Of a stretch of DNA of 64,000 nucleotides, positions 18,175 through 26,909 are shown in pieces. The number at the start of each line of letters is the position of its first letter. Positions within the stretch are counted from its first letter, which is position 1. The notes beneath the pieces are model-generated. The model did not search any database. It was not told the DNA's origin and saw nothing but the letters and a program-made list of their open reading frames with translations. This DNA comes from Candidatus Cryptobacteroides intestinigallinarum (GTDB lineage: Bacteria; Bacteroidota; Bacteroidia; Bacteroidales; UBA932), in NCBI GenBank assembly GCA_017694785.1, contig JADIMK010000068.1, forward strand, positions 34,972 to 98,971. Reading direction: 5' to 3'. The translations under genes were made by a program, and so were the position numbers.

Positions 18175-19320
18175 ATGAAATCCAGGATATCTGAAAAATT
18201 CAGGACTCTTTTTGGCCACGACGGCGAATTCTTCGCGTCAGCAGGCAGAATAAATCTAATTGGTGAACATACTGACTATAACGGGGGCTTTGTATTCCCG
18301 GGAGCGATAGACAAGGGGATCATGGCTGAGATAGAACTCAACGGCACGTCAAAGGTGTGTGCTTACTCCCTTGACCTGGACGAATGTGTAGAGTTCGGGC
18401 TCGAAGAGGAGGATTTGCCTCAGCAGAGCTGGGCAAGATATGTGTTCGGAGTGTGCCGTGAGATCATCAAGAGAGGCGGCAGGATAGGCGGCTTCAACAC
18501 TGTCTTTGCGGGCGATGTTCCTCTCGGAGCCGGAATGTCGTCTTCCGCTGCCCTTGAAAGCACGTTTGCCTTTGCACTCAACTATCTCTTCAATCTCGGC
18601 ATAGACAAATTCGAGCTTGCGAGGATAGGTCAGTCGACAGAGCACAACTACTGCGGCGTCAACTGCGGAATAATGGACCAGTTCGCATCAATCTTCGGCA
18701 AGAAAGGCAATCTCATGAGGCTTGACTGCAAGACTATGGAATACAAGTATTATCCTTTTGATCCGAAAGGATATAAGCTTGTCCTGCTTGACTCAGTCGT
18801 AAAGCATGAGCTTGCTTCCTCAGCCTATAACAAACGTCGCCAGTCATGTGAGAATGCTGTGGCTGCGATAAAGAAGAACCATCCTGAGGTAGAATACCTG
18901 AGGGATGCCGACATGAAGGCTCTGCAGGAAGTCAAAGGAGTGATTTCCGATGAAGACTACATGAGGGCAGAATATGTGATAGAGGAGATCCAGAGGGTGC
19001 TTGATGTCTGTGATGCACTTGAGAAAGGTGATTATGAGACTGTCGGACAGAAGATGTACGAGACACACTATGGCATGAGCAAGCTTTATGAGGTAAGCTG
19101 CGAAGAGCTTGATTTCCTCAATGACGTGGCAAAGGAATGCGGTGTCACCGGCTCACGTGTCATGGGCGGAGGCTTCGGCGGATGTACCATCAACCTCGTG
19201 AAGGACGGTCTCTACGACCATTTCATCGCAGAAGCCGTGTCAAGGTTCAAGGAAAGGTTCGGTCATGAGCCTAAGGTCTACGATGTAGTGATAAGCGACG
19301 GAGCCAGGAAGCTTGAGTAA
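18175..19320 (+). CDS. galK: Galactokinase
   Basis: Galactokinase converts galactose and ATP to galactose 1-phosphate in the Leloir pathway. The 381-residue GHMP kinase shows the galactose-binding signature INLIGEHTDYNGGFVFP near the N terminus, the ATP loop PLGAGMSSSAALE, NCGIMDQFAS with the catalytic Asp, and the C-terminal GGGFGGCTINLV. Length and motifs are standard. It has no operon partner directly beside it, though an aldose 1-epimerase gene for the same pathway lies about 6.5 kb downstream. Confidence 0.96.
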   Translation: MKSRISEKFRTLFGHDGEFFASAGRINLIGEHTDYNGGFVFPGAIDKGIMAEIELNGTSKVCAYSLDLDECVEFGLEEEDLPQQSWARYVFGVCREIIKRGGRIGGFNTVFAGDVPLGAGMSSSAALESTFAFALNYLFNLGIDKFELARIGQSTEHNYCGVNCGIMDQFASIFGKKGNLMRLDCKTMEYKYYPFDPKGYKLVLLDSVVKHELASSAYNKRRQSCENAVAAIKKNHPEVEYLRDADMKALQEVKGVISDEDYMRAEYVIEEIQRVLDVCDALEKGDYETVGQKMYETHYGMSKLYEVSCEELDFLNDVAKECGVTGSRVMGGGFGGCTINLVKDGLYDHFIAEAVSRFKERFGHEPKVYDVVISDGARKLE

Positions 19321-19369
19321 TCTTCCCGGCATGATGCTTCAATAAGCCGTACGAACGGTCCTCAGGGAC

Positions 19370-20035
19370 CTATCCGATATGAGATGCAAGCCAGGTGGAG
19401 TCGATCTGTTCGAATCCTTCGCCTGGCTTTATCCGTGGATTGCGCTGCATGATTCCTTCGCAGTCTTCGTAGACATTGTATCCGATGCCTACGGCCTGCA
19501 TCTTGCCTTCGGAAGGGTACATGAATGTGATGGTCCTGTCTCCGTCCTGGCCATCCAAAGAAAGAAAATGGAACGTGGAAGAGGCTATTGCCGCAGCCTT
19601 TTCCTTGTCAGGAGTCTTTGACACGATCTCCATCCGGGTGACGTACTTGCATATCTCTATCACCGCGTCATCAAGTCCGGCATCGAATATGAGTACCTTT
19701 TCCATCAGAGAGCCAGTGTCCTTTACCTTCCTGAGCCTGTAGTCTCCTATGGCCTTTGCGTGGAGGGTAATGGAGTTCATCTGGGTCTCTGATATCTCTA
19801 TGCCGTCAGGCAGGAGCCAGATCATGACCTTTTCGGCAGGATCATGGTAAAGGGTATCGTATTTTGCAAGGTTGTTCTGTCCGCAGGACGGACATTTCCA
19901 CAGGAAGAGGGATCCGTCCTTTACCTTGTCCTTAAGCTCAGGATTCTCAGATACGTTTATGCTTCTGTAGACAGTTATTTCATTCTTGTTCCCGCATCTT
20001 GAGCATGCGGCTTCAGCTTTTCTTATTATAGACAT
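19370..20035 (-). CDS. CpXC-domain protein
   Basis: The 221-residue cytosolic protein begins with two CxxC pairs (CSRCGN and CPSCGQ, about residues 11-14 and 47-50) around a beta-rich segment. This is the CpXC zinc-binding domain, whose function is not known. The middle and C-terminal parts (DGIEISETQMNSITLHAK and FLSLDGQDGDRTITFMYP) have no motif I recognise. I place the start at 20035 (MSIIRK): a -7 element at 20057-20064 would start transcription near 20050, after the earlier ATG at 20059. The gene is divergent from the YeiH transporter gene. Confidence 0.7.
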   Translation of the reverse strand: MSIIRKAEAACSRCGNKNEITVYRSINVSENPELKDKVKDGSLFLWKCPSCGQNNLAKYDTLYHDPAEKVMIWLLPDGIEISETQMNSITLHAKAIGDYRLRKVKDTGSLMEKVLIFDAGLDDAVIEICKYVTRMEIVSKTPDKEKAAAIASSTFHFLSLDGQDGDRTITFMYPSEGKMQAVGIGYNVYEDCEGIMQRNPRIKPGEGFEQIDSTWLASHIG

Positions 20036-20056
20036 ATCATTTCTGGTTTCGGTTGC

Positions 20057-20064
20057 CAAATATA
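20057..20064 (-). promoter_or_regulatory. Putative -7 element for the CpXC gene
   Basis: The minus strand reads TATATTTG, a perfect TAnnTTTG match, 22 nt upstream of the chosen ATG at 20035. It argues against the longer reading frame start at 20059. Confidence 0.5.
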
Positions 20065-20115
20065 GGAAACAGTTTTGGATTTATTGTGATTTTGCGTCCG
20101 GACAGGTCCTGAGGA

Positions 20116-20147
20116 TTTGGAATAATTATAAATAGCGGCTATATTTG
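20116..20147 (+). promoter_or_regulatory. Promoter of the YeiH transporter gene
   Basis: TTTG (20116-20119) and TATATTTG (20140-20147) are separated by 20 nt, which matches the Bacteroidetes -33/-7 promoter pattern closely. The predicted start lies near 20154, about 56 nt before the ATG. Confidence 0.65.
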
Positions 20148-20209
20148 TCCGTTTCGCGTCCTCAGAAGCAGGATGTCAAGTGTACTTTAAACCCAAACAT
20201 ATCCTAAAA

Positions 20210-21445
20210 ATGAAAAAGTGGCTCAGACAATTTGCTACGGAAGACTGGATCATAGTCTTTGCCGGAGCTGTCATTCTCGCTCTTGCCATTGCATTTCCAA
20301 CCTTGATGCCGGAGATGCCCAAGACCTTGAGTTCAACCCAGGACTGGCTTTCTGCCCTATATATGTTCCTTTTCGTGCTTGTGCTGACATATATCACATC
20401 CGCAGCATTGAGAAGGCCACTCAAGGGAATTTTCCTTTCGCTGCTGGTGATATTTGTCCTTACCCTTGCCGCCCAGCTGCTGGCTTCGATACCCGCGGTA
20501 AAGGAGCTTGGCTTTGAGTCTGTCTTCTTTGCTGTGATCCTGGGACTTATTGTCAGCAATGTATTCAAGGTGCCGGACTGGCTACGTCCTGCAATACAGA
20601 GTGAGTTCTATATAAAGATAGGCATTATCTGCCTCGGTTCCACCATCCTTTTCAAGGAAGTCCTCGAATCAGGTATATTCGGTCTCGCACAGTCTCTGAT
20701 AGTCGTATTCACAGTGTGGTATTTCGCTTTCTGGGTGGGAAAGAAGATGAATGTCGATCCAGAGATGCGTACCATGCTTTCTTCGGCAGTTTCCATATGC
20801 GGTGTCTCTGCTGCGATAGCGACCTGCGGAGTGATAAAGGGAGACAACAAGAAGCTTTCCTACGTGATTTCACTTGTACTTATCATAGCTATCCCGATGA
20901 TGTATCTGCTTCCGTGGCTTTCAGGACTGATGGGCCTGAATGAAGAAGTGGCAGGAGCATGGCTCGGAGGTACAATCGATACCACCGGAGCTGTGGCTGC
21001 TTCAGGCACATTGATAGGGGATACCGCCGCAAAGACGGCAGTCATCGTGAAATCGTCCCAGAATGTCCTGCTTGGAGTGGCAGCATTCGTGATTTCACTC
21101 CTGTGGTCATACAGAGGTACAAACCATGTTGAAAGACCTACGGCCGGCGTCATCTGGGAGAGATTCCCTAAGTTTGTAGTGGGCTTCATCCTTGCATCAC
21201 TTGTCTTCAGTTTCTGTATGGACGAACCGACCGCCAAAGCTGTAGGCACTGTGACCAAAGGATTCCAGAACACTCTTTTCAGCATAGCTTTCGTGTGCAT
21301 AGGACTTGAGACAAGATTTTCCGAGATCTTCGGGAAGGAAAACAGGAAGCCTCTCTATGTGTTCCTTATCGCACAGGGGTTCAATATCGTATTTACCCTT
21401 CTGATAGCATGGATAATGTTCGGGCTTGTAAAGCCTCTGTTCTGA
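20210..21445 (+). CDS. YeiH/YadS-type putative sulfate exporter (UPF0324)
   Basis: The 411-residue integral membrane protein has about ten hydrophobic helices and the family hallmarks VSICGVSAAIATCGVIKGD and the glycine-rich WLGGTIDTTGAVAASG. The family (UPF0324, Cons_hypoth698) includes YeiH and is annotated as a putative sulfate exporter; proof is thin. I chose the ATG at 20210 (MKKWLRQF) because it gives a short cytosolic N-terminus before the first helix. The gene has a good promoter at 20116-20147 and is divergent from the CpXC gene. No sulfur-metabolism gene is nearby to support a substrate. Confidence 0.8.
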   Translation: MKKWLRQFATEDWIIVFAGAVILALAIAFPTLMPEMPKTLSSTQDWLSALYMFLFVLVLTYITSAALRRPLKGIFLSLLVIFVLTLAAQLLASIPAVKELGFESVFFAVILGLIVSNVFKVPDWLRPAIQSEFYIKIGIICLGSTILFKEVLESGIFGLAQSLIVVFTVWYFAFWVGKKMNVDPEMRTMLSSAVSICGVSAAIATCGVIKGDNKKLSYVISLVLIIAIPMMYLLPWLSGLMGLNEEVAGAWLGGTIDTTGAVAASGTLIGDTAAKTAVIVKSSQNVLLGVAAFVISLLWSYRGTNHVERPTAGVIWERFPKFVVGFILASLVFSFCMDEPTAKAVGTVTKGFQNTLFSIAFVCIGLETRFSEIFGKENRKPLYVFLIAQGFNIVFTLLIAWIMFGLVKPLF

Positions 21446-21456
21446 TCTGACCGGTT

Positions 21457-21480
21457 GCCTGGCCCGCCCGGAGGCCAGGT
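21457..21480. terminator. Hairpin between converging YeiH and peptidase-barrel genes
   Basis: CCTGGCC and GGCCAGG form a 7-bp GC-rich stem with an 8-nt loop between two converging genes. No T run follows on either strand, so it would be a weak or factor-assisted terminator at best. Confidence 0.35.
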
Positions 21481-21497
21481 CTATTCAAGTTTGTCGT

Positions 21498-24400
21498 CTA
21501 AGGCAATTCAAATGTCACTACAGGACCGATGTAGTGATGGTTGAGGTCTATGCCCCGGCTCCTGAAGCGGTCGAATGATTTTCCACCGTTATATGACCAT
21601 GTCAGTCCTATGTTGATAGGTGTGCCTATCCAGAAGAAGCATCCGAATTCTATTTCCAGGGTAGCACCTGCGGAGAAAAGGTTTCCGCCTTTGAAGAATG
21701 TGTAGTCGAAGTGCGGGGTAAGGATAGCGCGTTTGCCATAGAATGCAGGACCTATGCTGAAGTCTCCCAGGTAGATAGGGATGGCATAGTCAGCAGTCAG
21801 CTTTGCACTGTATCCGTACCGGAGAATCTGGTCCCTGAGGTCTGCCCTTTCAGAAAGTCCCCTCGGCAGGGTACTTGTGATGCCTGTGTCGAAGATCGCA
21901 TCGTCAAGGAGCTGCTTCTGGTACAGGGCTGTAAGCCTCAGTCCCTGGCTGTGTGTTATGCCTGGAAGATAACCGTATGCATACATGTATGCCACAGGAG
22001 AGAACCATTTTGCCAGGCCGGCGTTGAGCGATATGCCTGTTTCAATTCCAATGCCCCAGTCCGGGTAGATTTCAGATGTAGCAGAGTTGCGTATCACATA
22101 TGCCCTTGCTGAAGCTGATATTGTCTGTGCCGGGATCTTCTTGCCGTTCTCTGAACTGCTGTATGACAGCCATCCCGTGGATGACCCTGAGGCCGAGACG
22201 ATATTGTAGAAATTCCTGCCGGTATGATAGATATCGTTGGAAATGGAATATGATACCTGAGGTATCACCCCTCTGGACCAGCCTCCTGACGAGAAATTGA
22301 ACGGGATGTAGGCTGAAATCTTGCCTCTGACGTATGGTCTTGATGATTCAATGGAAGTCATTGACATCATGATCATGTTGCCTATGTAGTCATTGAAAGA
22401 ATAGTCAAGCGCCGACCTGTCGTTGAAGTCGACTGAAGCTTCTATCACAGGATAAAGCCCTGTGTAGGTGAATTCTACATGTCCGGAATGTTTCCATTTG
22501 TTCCAATGGTACGGATTCCTGTGGGCGGAATATCCGAAGTTTGCGGTCATTGTGCCGAGATTGTTCTGGATCAGAGCTGCCGCTCCCAATGAAGCCATCT
22601 CATATCCGTAGTCATAGCTCACGTCCATTATCCTGTCGGCGTTGAAATATACCGGAGCCCAGGAATGTATGTTGAACAGATGGTCGAATTTACGGTATCT
22701 CTCTGGCTTTGAGAATATTATTCCAGTCTCCTGTAGTGCAGAGCTGTCTGCATCCTTGTCCTGTCCGGTGTTGAGGCAGCGTCTTGCCTCTGCCAGAGCC
22801 TTTTCCTGACGTGAAAGCTCATCTGCAATCCTGTAGCGGTGTATTTCGCTGAAGGATGTCTGCCTTTCTTCGAGAGAGTCTGCAGAGATGGCTTTCACGG
22901 GCTTTCCGTCGTGGCGGAGAGCTACATAATATAGCTGCGAGCCGTCAGGGCTGAAACAGAAATCGGTTGCTCCATACTCTGTTGAAGTCACCTGGAAGAG
23001 GTCACCTTTGCCCGGATCCAGCCTGTAGAGTTCGTTTACTCCGTTTTTGTCTGATGTGAAATAAAGGCTGCCGTCGTGTGGCCTCAGACGCCGGATCTTG
23101 ACAGGCTGAGGTCCAAGCACTGTCTCAAGGTCGGGGAATCCTGAGCCTGTATCCGCCTTTTTCATCTCCAAGGAATAGAGTCCGTAGCCCCTTTCAGATA
23201 TTCCGCATATATAGAGTCTGCCATATGCGATAACTGCTTCTGTCGCCTGGATCGAGTCAGGCATGCTTATGTAGATGTCACGGTGCCCGGATGCCATGTC
23301 ATATATCTCTATTCCTGAACCGCCTTTCACCGGATAGTCTATGGCTGTAAGCATCATCCCGTCAGAAGATACTGAAGGACAGAATTTCTTTCCTCCGGAG
23401 ACAAATGTGCTTTTCCTCTTCCTGTCCAGGTCATAGCATCTGATGACAGAATGTGTCTCCTGTGACCATCTTTCATCGTCGATATATTCGCTCCACCATA
23501 TCTGTCTGCTGCCTTCCGAATGCCACAGCGGGCTCGAAAGCGATCCTGAAGAAGTAAGGATGCGCTCCTTCCCGGACGGAAGTATCATAACAAGGGCGGA
23601 GGATTTCCCCATGCTCTGCCTGATTGCATAAAGGGTATCGGATACAGCTGTGAGATCCGAATAACGTGTGTATTCTTTGCGTTGCCGGCTTATCTGCTCC
23701 GCATCGATGAACGGAGCCCTGGCAGCCTTTTCTTCAGTCCAGATGTCATGGTAAAGCTGTATGGTGCTCCTGAAGGCATTGCGGAAATCCTTTCCTGTAT
23801 ATTTTCTTGTTATTGTAGAATATGAAAATACATCGTACGGCCTTCTGGACACATATTCAAGGTAGTCTCCCATGAAATCAGGAGATCCTGATACATATCT
23901 GATGCCGCTTATGGTCATGTATCCCAGCGCATAGTGGTCAGGAGTCCAGTACCTGAAGGATCCGTACCTCCATCTGTTCCAGTTCCTGAAGTCACCATTG
24001 TCAAATGCAGCCATGTAGTAGTTGAGGAAATCGGCACTGCGACCTCTTCCGGCATCTGTAAGAGCAGTTTCGGCTACTACAGCATCTCCTTCCAGCATCC
24101 ATTTGCTGGGGTACAGTCCGGACATGGCTCCGGCGAACATTTCTCCGGTAAGCCAGTAGAACGGCTTGAAGACATTGTCCCTGCCGAACTGTATCTGTGC
24201 GGCATGCCTGGATTCGTGGATAGCGAGCATCTTCACCCATGGCATAGCCTCCGCTCCGTATCCTTCCGGTGAAGTGAAAAGGTCCATCCGGACAGGAGCC
24301 CATGCTACAGAACCGTTAGACATGGCATTGTATGCATGCAGTATGACCGGCATCTTCCTTGACATAAGCTCACCGGGGACATATCCGGCACTTCCGGACA

Positions 24401-24611
24401 CAGGTATACGGTATTTTTCCAGTTCGGTTCCGTAGACCTTGGCCAGGGAATCCAGGCCTTCCGGATAGATTATCTTGTACGAAGGACTTTCAATGCTGGA
24501 CCACCTTATCCTTCCCGGATCGTCACCTACACTGTAGAACTGGGCTTCCATCTTATGGCAGAATCCCAATAATACTATTATTATCAATAATTTAACGTTT
24601 CTCAACATCAT
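21498..24611 (-). CDS. Large secreted zinc-peptidase-like protein with propeller and barrel regions
   Basis: The 1037-residue protein has a signal peptide (residues 1-23, ending MEA). Residues 125-185 carry HESRH (132-136) and, 38 residues on, WMLEGDAVVAE, whose Glu174 fits the third zinc ligand of gluzincin (MA clan) peptidases. Residues about 310-590 hold repeated WD40/TolB-like strands such as FCPSVSSDGMMLTAIDY, FCFSPDGSQLYYVALR and LYFTSDKNGVNELYRL. From about residue 640 the sequence is barrel-like and ends with aromatic strands (HHYIGPVVTFELP). So an exported peptidase domain, a propeller and a C-terminal outer membrane barrel appear joined in one chain. Substrate and specificity are unknown. 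It is monocistronic, with a -7 element at 24652-24659 and a hairpin at the start codon. Confidence 0.65.
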   Translation of the reverse strand: MMLRNVKLLIIIVLLGFCHKMEAQFYSVGDDPGRIRWSSIESPSYKIIYPEGLDSLAKVYGTELEKYRIPVSGSAGYVPGELMSRKMPVILHAYNAMSNGSVAWAPVRMDLFTSPEGYGAEAMPWVKMLAIHESRHAAQIQFGRDNVFKPFYWLTGEMFAGAMSGLYPSKWMLEGDAVVAETALTDAGRGRSADFLNYYMAAFDNGDFRNWNRWRYGSFRYWTPDHYALGYMTISGIRYVSGSPDFMGDYLEYVSRRPYDVFSYSTITRKYTGKDFRNAFRSTIQLYHDIWTEEKAARAPFIDAEQISRQRKEYTRYSDLTAVSDTLYAIRQSMGKSSALVMILPSGKERILTSSGSLSSPLWHSEGSRQIWWSEYIDDERWSQETHSVIRCYDLDRKRKSTFVSGGKKFCPSVSSDGMMLTAIDYPVKGGSGIEIYDMASGHRDIYISMPDSIQATEAVIAYGRLYICGISERGYGLYSLEMKKADTGSGFPDLETVLGPQPVKIRRLRPHDGSLYFTSDKNGVNELYRLDPGKGDLFQVTSTEYGATDFCFSPDGSQLYYVALRHDGKPVKAISADSLEERQTSFSEIHRYRIADELSRQEKALAEARRCLNTGQDKDADSSALQETGIIFSKPERYRKFDHLFNIHSWAPVYFNADRIMDVSYDYGYEMASLGAAALIQNNLGTMTANFGYSAHRNPYHWNKWKHSGHVEFTYTGLYPVIEASVDFNDRSALDYSFNDYIGNMIMMSMTSIESSRPYVRGKISAYIPFNFSSGGWSRGVIPQVSYSISNDIYHTGRNFYNIVSASGSSTGWLSYSSSENGKKIPAQTISASARAYVIRNSATSEIYPDWGIGIETGISLNAGLAKWFSPVAYMYAYGYLPGITHSQGLRLTALYQKQLLDDAIFDTGITSTLPRGLSERADLRDQILRYGYSAKLTADYAIPIYLGDFSIGPAFYGKRAILTPHFDYTFFKGGNLFSAGATLEIEFGCFFWIGTPINIGLTWSYNGGKSFDRFRSRGIDLNHHYIGPVVTFELP

Positions 24612-24638
24612 AAAGAACCGCCTCTTGGATAAGGCGGT
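24612..24638 (-). promoter_or_regulatory. Hairpin in the leader of the peptidase-barrel gene
   Basis: On the minus strand ACCGCCT and AGGCGGT form a 7-bp stem around an 8-nt loop, ending about six bases before the ATG at 24611. With transcription starting near 24645, it would occupy most of the leader and could hinder ribosome access. No T run follows, so it is not a simple terminator. Confidence 0.4.
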
Positions 24639-24651
24639 GGTAAAGCACTTG

Positions 24652-24659
24652 CAAAAATA
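24652..24659 (-). promoter_or_regulatory. Putative -7 element of the peptidase-barrel gene
   Basis: The minus strand reads TATTTTTG, matching TAnnTTTG, about 41 nt before the ATG. A TTG (24673-24675) lies only 13 nt further upstream, closer than the usual 19-21, so the -33 element is doubtful. Confidence 0.45.
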
Positions 24660-24716
24660 GTGATAAAACGCTCAATTTTTTTATTAATTTGCCGGTGATT
24701 CAAAATTTTATAATCC

Positions 24717-25066
24717 ATGTTTTCTGAAAAATATATTCCATTGATATTCTGCATATCTGCAATACTGTCATCTTGCGGTTCAAGCCAGGTGGAGGAAAGG
24801 AATTTCCCTTTTGTCAAGGTTCCTTCCGTCATTTCTTCCGGAGAGGAAGCTTCATCCTATACTGCAACATATTTCTGGGATGATTTTACAGATACTTCCA
24901 GTGTTTTCCATGACGATTCAAGCCATGTCAACGGTGTCAGTACAGATGATCTTGAAAAGGCTTTACTCAAGAGCTGAAGCCTTTGAAAAAGCAGATACTG
25001 CATCAGTCCTTTTCGAGACCTTGTGCGGCTTTGCGGAAAAATATTTTTATGACCCTAATTCCCCTT
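24717..25066 (+). pseudogene. Broken DUF5106 lipoprotein gene
   Basis: An 86-codon frame starts with a lipoprotein signal (LIFCISAILSSC) and continues ATYFWDDFTDTSS, typical of DUF5106 lipoproteins of Bacteroidetes. It stops at 24975-24977. In the +1 frame the protein goes on as LYSRAEAFEKADTASVLFE and then FAEKYFYDPNSPFRN, the best-conserved DUF5106 segment. Dropping one base from the AAAA run at 24955-24958 rejoins the two frames. Just after NSPFRN homology ends and the sequence becomes the tail of the converging barrel gene, so the C-terminal half is lost. Intact members are fused to a thioredoxin-like domain; here only the N-terminal part remains. Confidence 0.7.
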
Positions 25067-25675
25067 TCAGGAATATCGCTTCTTTGGACCGCCACCGAAC
25101 GCAAAGCCGACATTGAGTCCGAGAAAAGAGCAGTAGGGCCGGATTCTCTTGTATTCAAGGGTTATGCGCAGGTGCCCGAAGAGTTCGATCCCGGCCCTGG
25201 GGTTAAGCACAAAGGCGGCTTCCTGCACATGTCCGGAGCTTATCCCCATGCTTTCGACGGCAGCAGCTCCGACACCTAGTCCGATGAACGGTGCTGCTGT
25301 CCTGCCGGGACGCCAGTTCCAGTCGGCAAAGAAGATTCCTCCTGCGTTGAGGTTTACGGCAAGGTTGTCTTCCTTTCTGCTGAAAGAGCCTGTTACAGCC
25401 TGTATAGATATATCAAACGGAGTCATCGGGAAATTGTGCCTTGCTTCGATAAACAGTACCATACCGGGCTTTGCCTGGTTTCCGGCATATTTTCCGGCAT
25501 AGGTGAATCCGCCTCCGACCTCGACTTCAATTCTTCTGACATTGTTGCCGCCGGCAGATACGGAGTATCTTTCTCCTGTTTTCCCGGCAGCTGAAGCCTG
25601 TCCGGGAGATGAGACAAGAAGCATGATGACTGCCAGTGCAGTCATTGATATCCTGTGTATGGGGGTAGATGCCAT
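25067..25675 (-). CDS. Small outer membrane beta-barrel protein
   Basis: The 202-residue protein has a signal peptide (SMTALAVIMLLVSS, cleaved near ASA) and a chain of amphipathic strands such as FTYAGKYAG and IELFGHLRITLEYKRIR, typical of 8-stranded porin-like barrels. An in-frame ATG lies at 25690, and the open frame extends much further upstream as noncoding sequence. I prefer 25675 because a -7 element at 25696-25703 would start transcription right at 25690. The last bases abut the truncated DUF5106 gene. Function is unknown. Confidence 0.68.
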   Translation of the reverse strand: MASTPIHRISMTALAVIMLLVSSPGQASAAGKTGERYSVSAGGNNVRRIEVEVGGGFTYAGKYAGNQAKPGMVLFIEARHNFPMTPFDISIQAVTGSFSRKEDNLAVNLNAGGIFFADWNWRPGRTAAPFIGLGVGAAAVESMGISSGHVQEAAFVLNPRAGIELFGHLRITLEYKRIRPYCSFLGLNVGFAFGGGPKKRYS

Positions 25676-25695
25676 AAGGGGAAAAGTCATAGCTG

Positions 25696-25743
25696 CAAAT
25701 CTACTCAACAACCGGATAAAAACAATGAAAATCCATATCTTTG
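25696..25743. promoter_or_regulatory. Divergent -7 elements for the barrel gene and galM
   Basis: The minus strand carries TAGATTTG (25696-25703) facing the barrel gene. The plus strand carries TATCTTTG (25736-25743) facing galM. Both match TAnnTTTG and are 32 nt apart; the -33 elements are not obvious for either. Confidence 0.5.
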
Positions 25744-25795
25744 CAAAGAATCCGGGCCAATGGACCGGCTGATAATCCAGATAAAACTGAAAGAC

Positions 25796-26866
25796 ATGGA
25801 AATAGAAAAGGAACTCTGGGCAAGGACGCCCCAAGGGAAGGAAATCTTCAGATATACCTTGAAGAACAGGAACGGATCTTCTGTGCAGCTGTCTGACATA
25901 GGAGCCGGAATCGTGGCTATAAATGTGCCGGACGCAAACGGGAAGATGGCAGACGTGGTCCTCGGATATCGTGATCCGATGAGCTATTTCGGAGACGCCC
26001 CTTGTGCAGGCAAGATCCCTGGACGGTATGCCAACAGGATCGCAGGCGGCCGTTTCGAGCTTGACGGCAAAGTCTATGAGCTTCCGGTGAACAACGGGCC
26101 CAACCATCTCCACGGAGGACCTGAGGGCTTCCAGAACAAGGTCTGGGAGAGCCGCATTGAAAACGGGGGAGTGGAGTTCATGTACTACGCCGAAGACGGA
26201 GAAATGGGATATCCGGGAGCACTGAAGGCTGTGGCCCGCTACGAATGGAGCGAAGACAATGAGCTCAGGCTGACCCTTACAGCTCAGTGCGATGCCCCTA
26301 CAGTCATCAATCTGACCAACCATGCGTATTTCAACCTGAATGGAGAAGGAAGCGGCACTGTCCTCGGGCATGAGCTCAGGCTCAATGCCTCGGAATATCT
26401 GCCTTCGGACAGTACCCTTGTACCTCTCGGCGAAAGCTCTCCTGTGGCCGGTACACCTATGGATTTCATTGTGGCAAAGCCTCTTGGCCGGGACATACGT
26501 CAGGAGTTCCCTGCACTTGAATACGGGAAAGGATATGACAGCTGCTGGGTGATAGACGGCTACGAAAAAGGCCAGATACAGGCAGCTGCGGAGCTCTATT
26601 CTCCGGAAAGCGGAAGAGTGCTTGAAGTGTTCACTACACAGCCTGGTGTGCAGGTATATACCGGCAACTGGCTTTCAGGCTGTCCTGTCGGCAAATGCGG
26701 AAGGAGCTATGAAGACTATGAGGGTGTCGCCATTGAGTGCCAGCATTTCCCTGATTCTCCGAATGAGCCGGAATATCCTTCCACAGTGCTGCGTCCAGGC
26801 GAAGTCTACGAAGAGGCTATCATCTTCGCTTTCAGCATAAGGGAAAACGGCAAAGCCGGAGAATGA
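25796..26866 (+). CDS. galM: Aldose 1-epimerase (mutarotase)
   Basis: GalM interconverts alpha and beta anomers of galactose, feeding galactokinase. The 356-residue protein has GIVAINVPDANGKMADVVLGY at the N terminus, the substrate-binding NRIAGGRF and the motif NNGPNHLHGGPEGF, with the catalytic His in NLTNHAYFNL and the C-terminal catalytic Glu region GVAIECQHFPDSPN. I chose the ATG at 25796 (MEIEKELW), which fits the family start; another in-frame ATG at 25760 adds 12 residues. It is 43 nt before thyA and about 6.5 kb from galK. No other galactose gene is in view. Confidence 0.9.
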   Translation: MEIEKELWARTPQGKEIFRYTLKNRNGSSVQLSDIGAGIVAINVPDANGKMADVVLGYRDPMSYFGDAPCAGKIPGRYANRIAGGRFELDGKVYELPVNNGPNHLHGGPEGFQNKVWESRIENGGVEFMYYAEDGEMGYPGALKAVARYEWSEDNELRLTLTAQCDAPTVINLTNHAYFNLNGEGSGTVLGHELRLNASEYLPSDSTLVPLGESSPVAGTPMDFIVAKPLGRDIRQEFPALEYGKGYDSCWVIDGYEKGQIQAAAELYSPESGRVLEVFTTQPGVQVYTGNWLSGCPVGKCGRSYEDYEGVAIECQHFPDSPNEPEYPSTVLRPGEVYEEAIIFAFSIRENGKAGE

Positions 26867-26909
26867 CTTCTGCATTTTGCTGCCTGATATTTGAATTGAA
26901 GCTACCTGT

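Noticed and set aside
25691-26371. N-terminal extension of the barrel gene reading frame
   Set aside because: The frame stays open far upstream because it is antisense to galM; the real start is at the signal peptide (25675).
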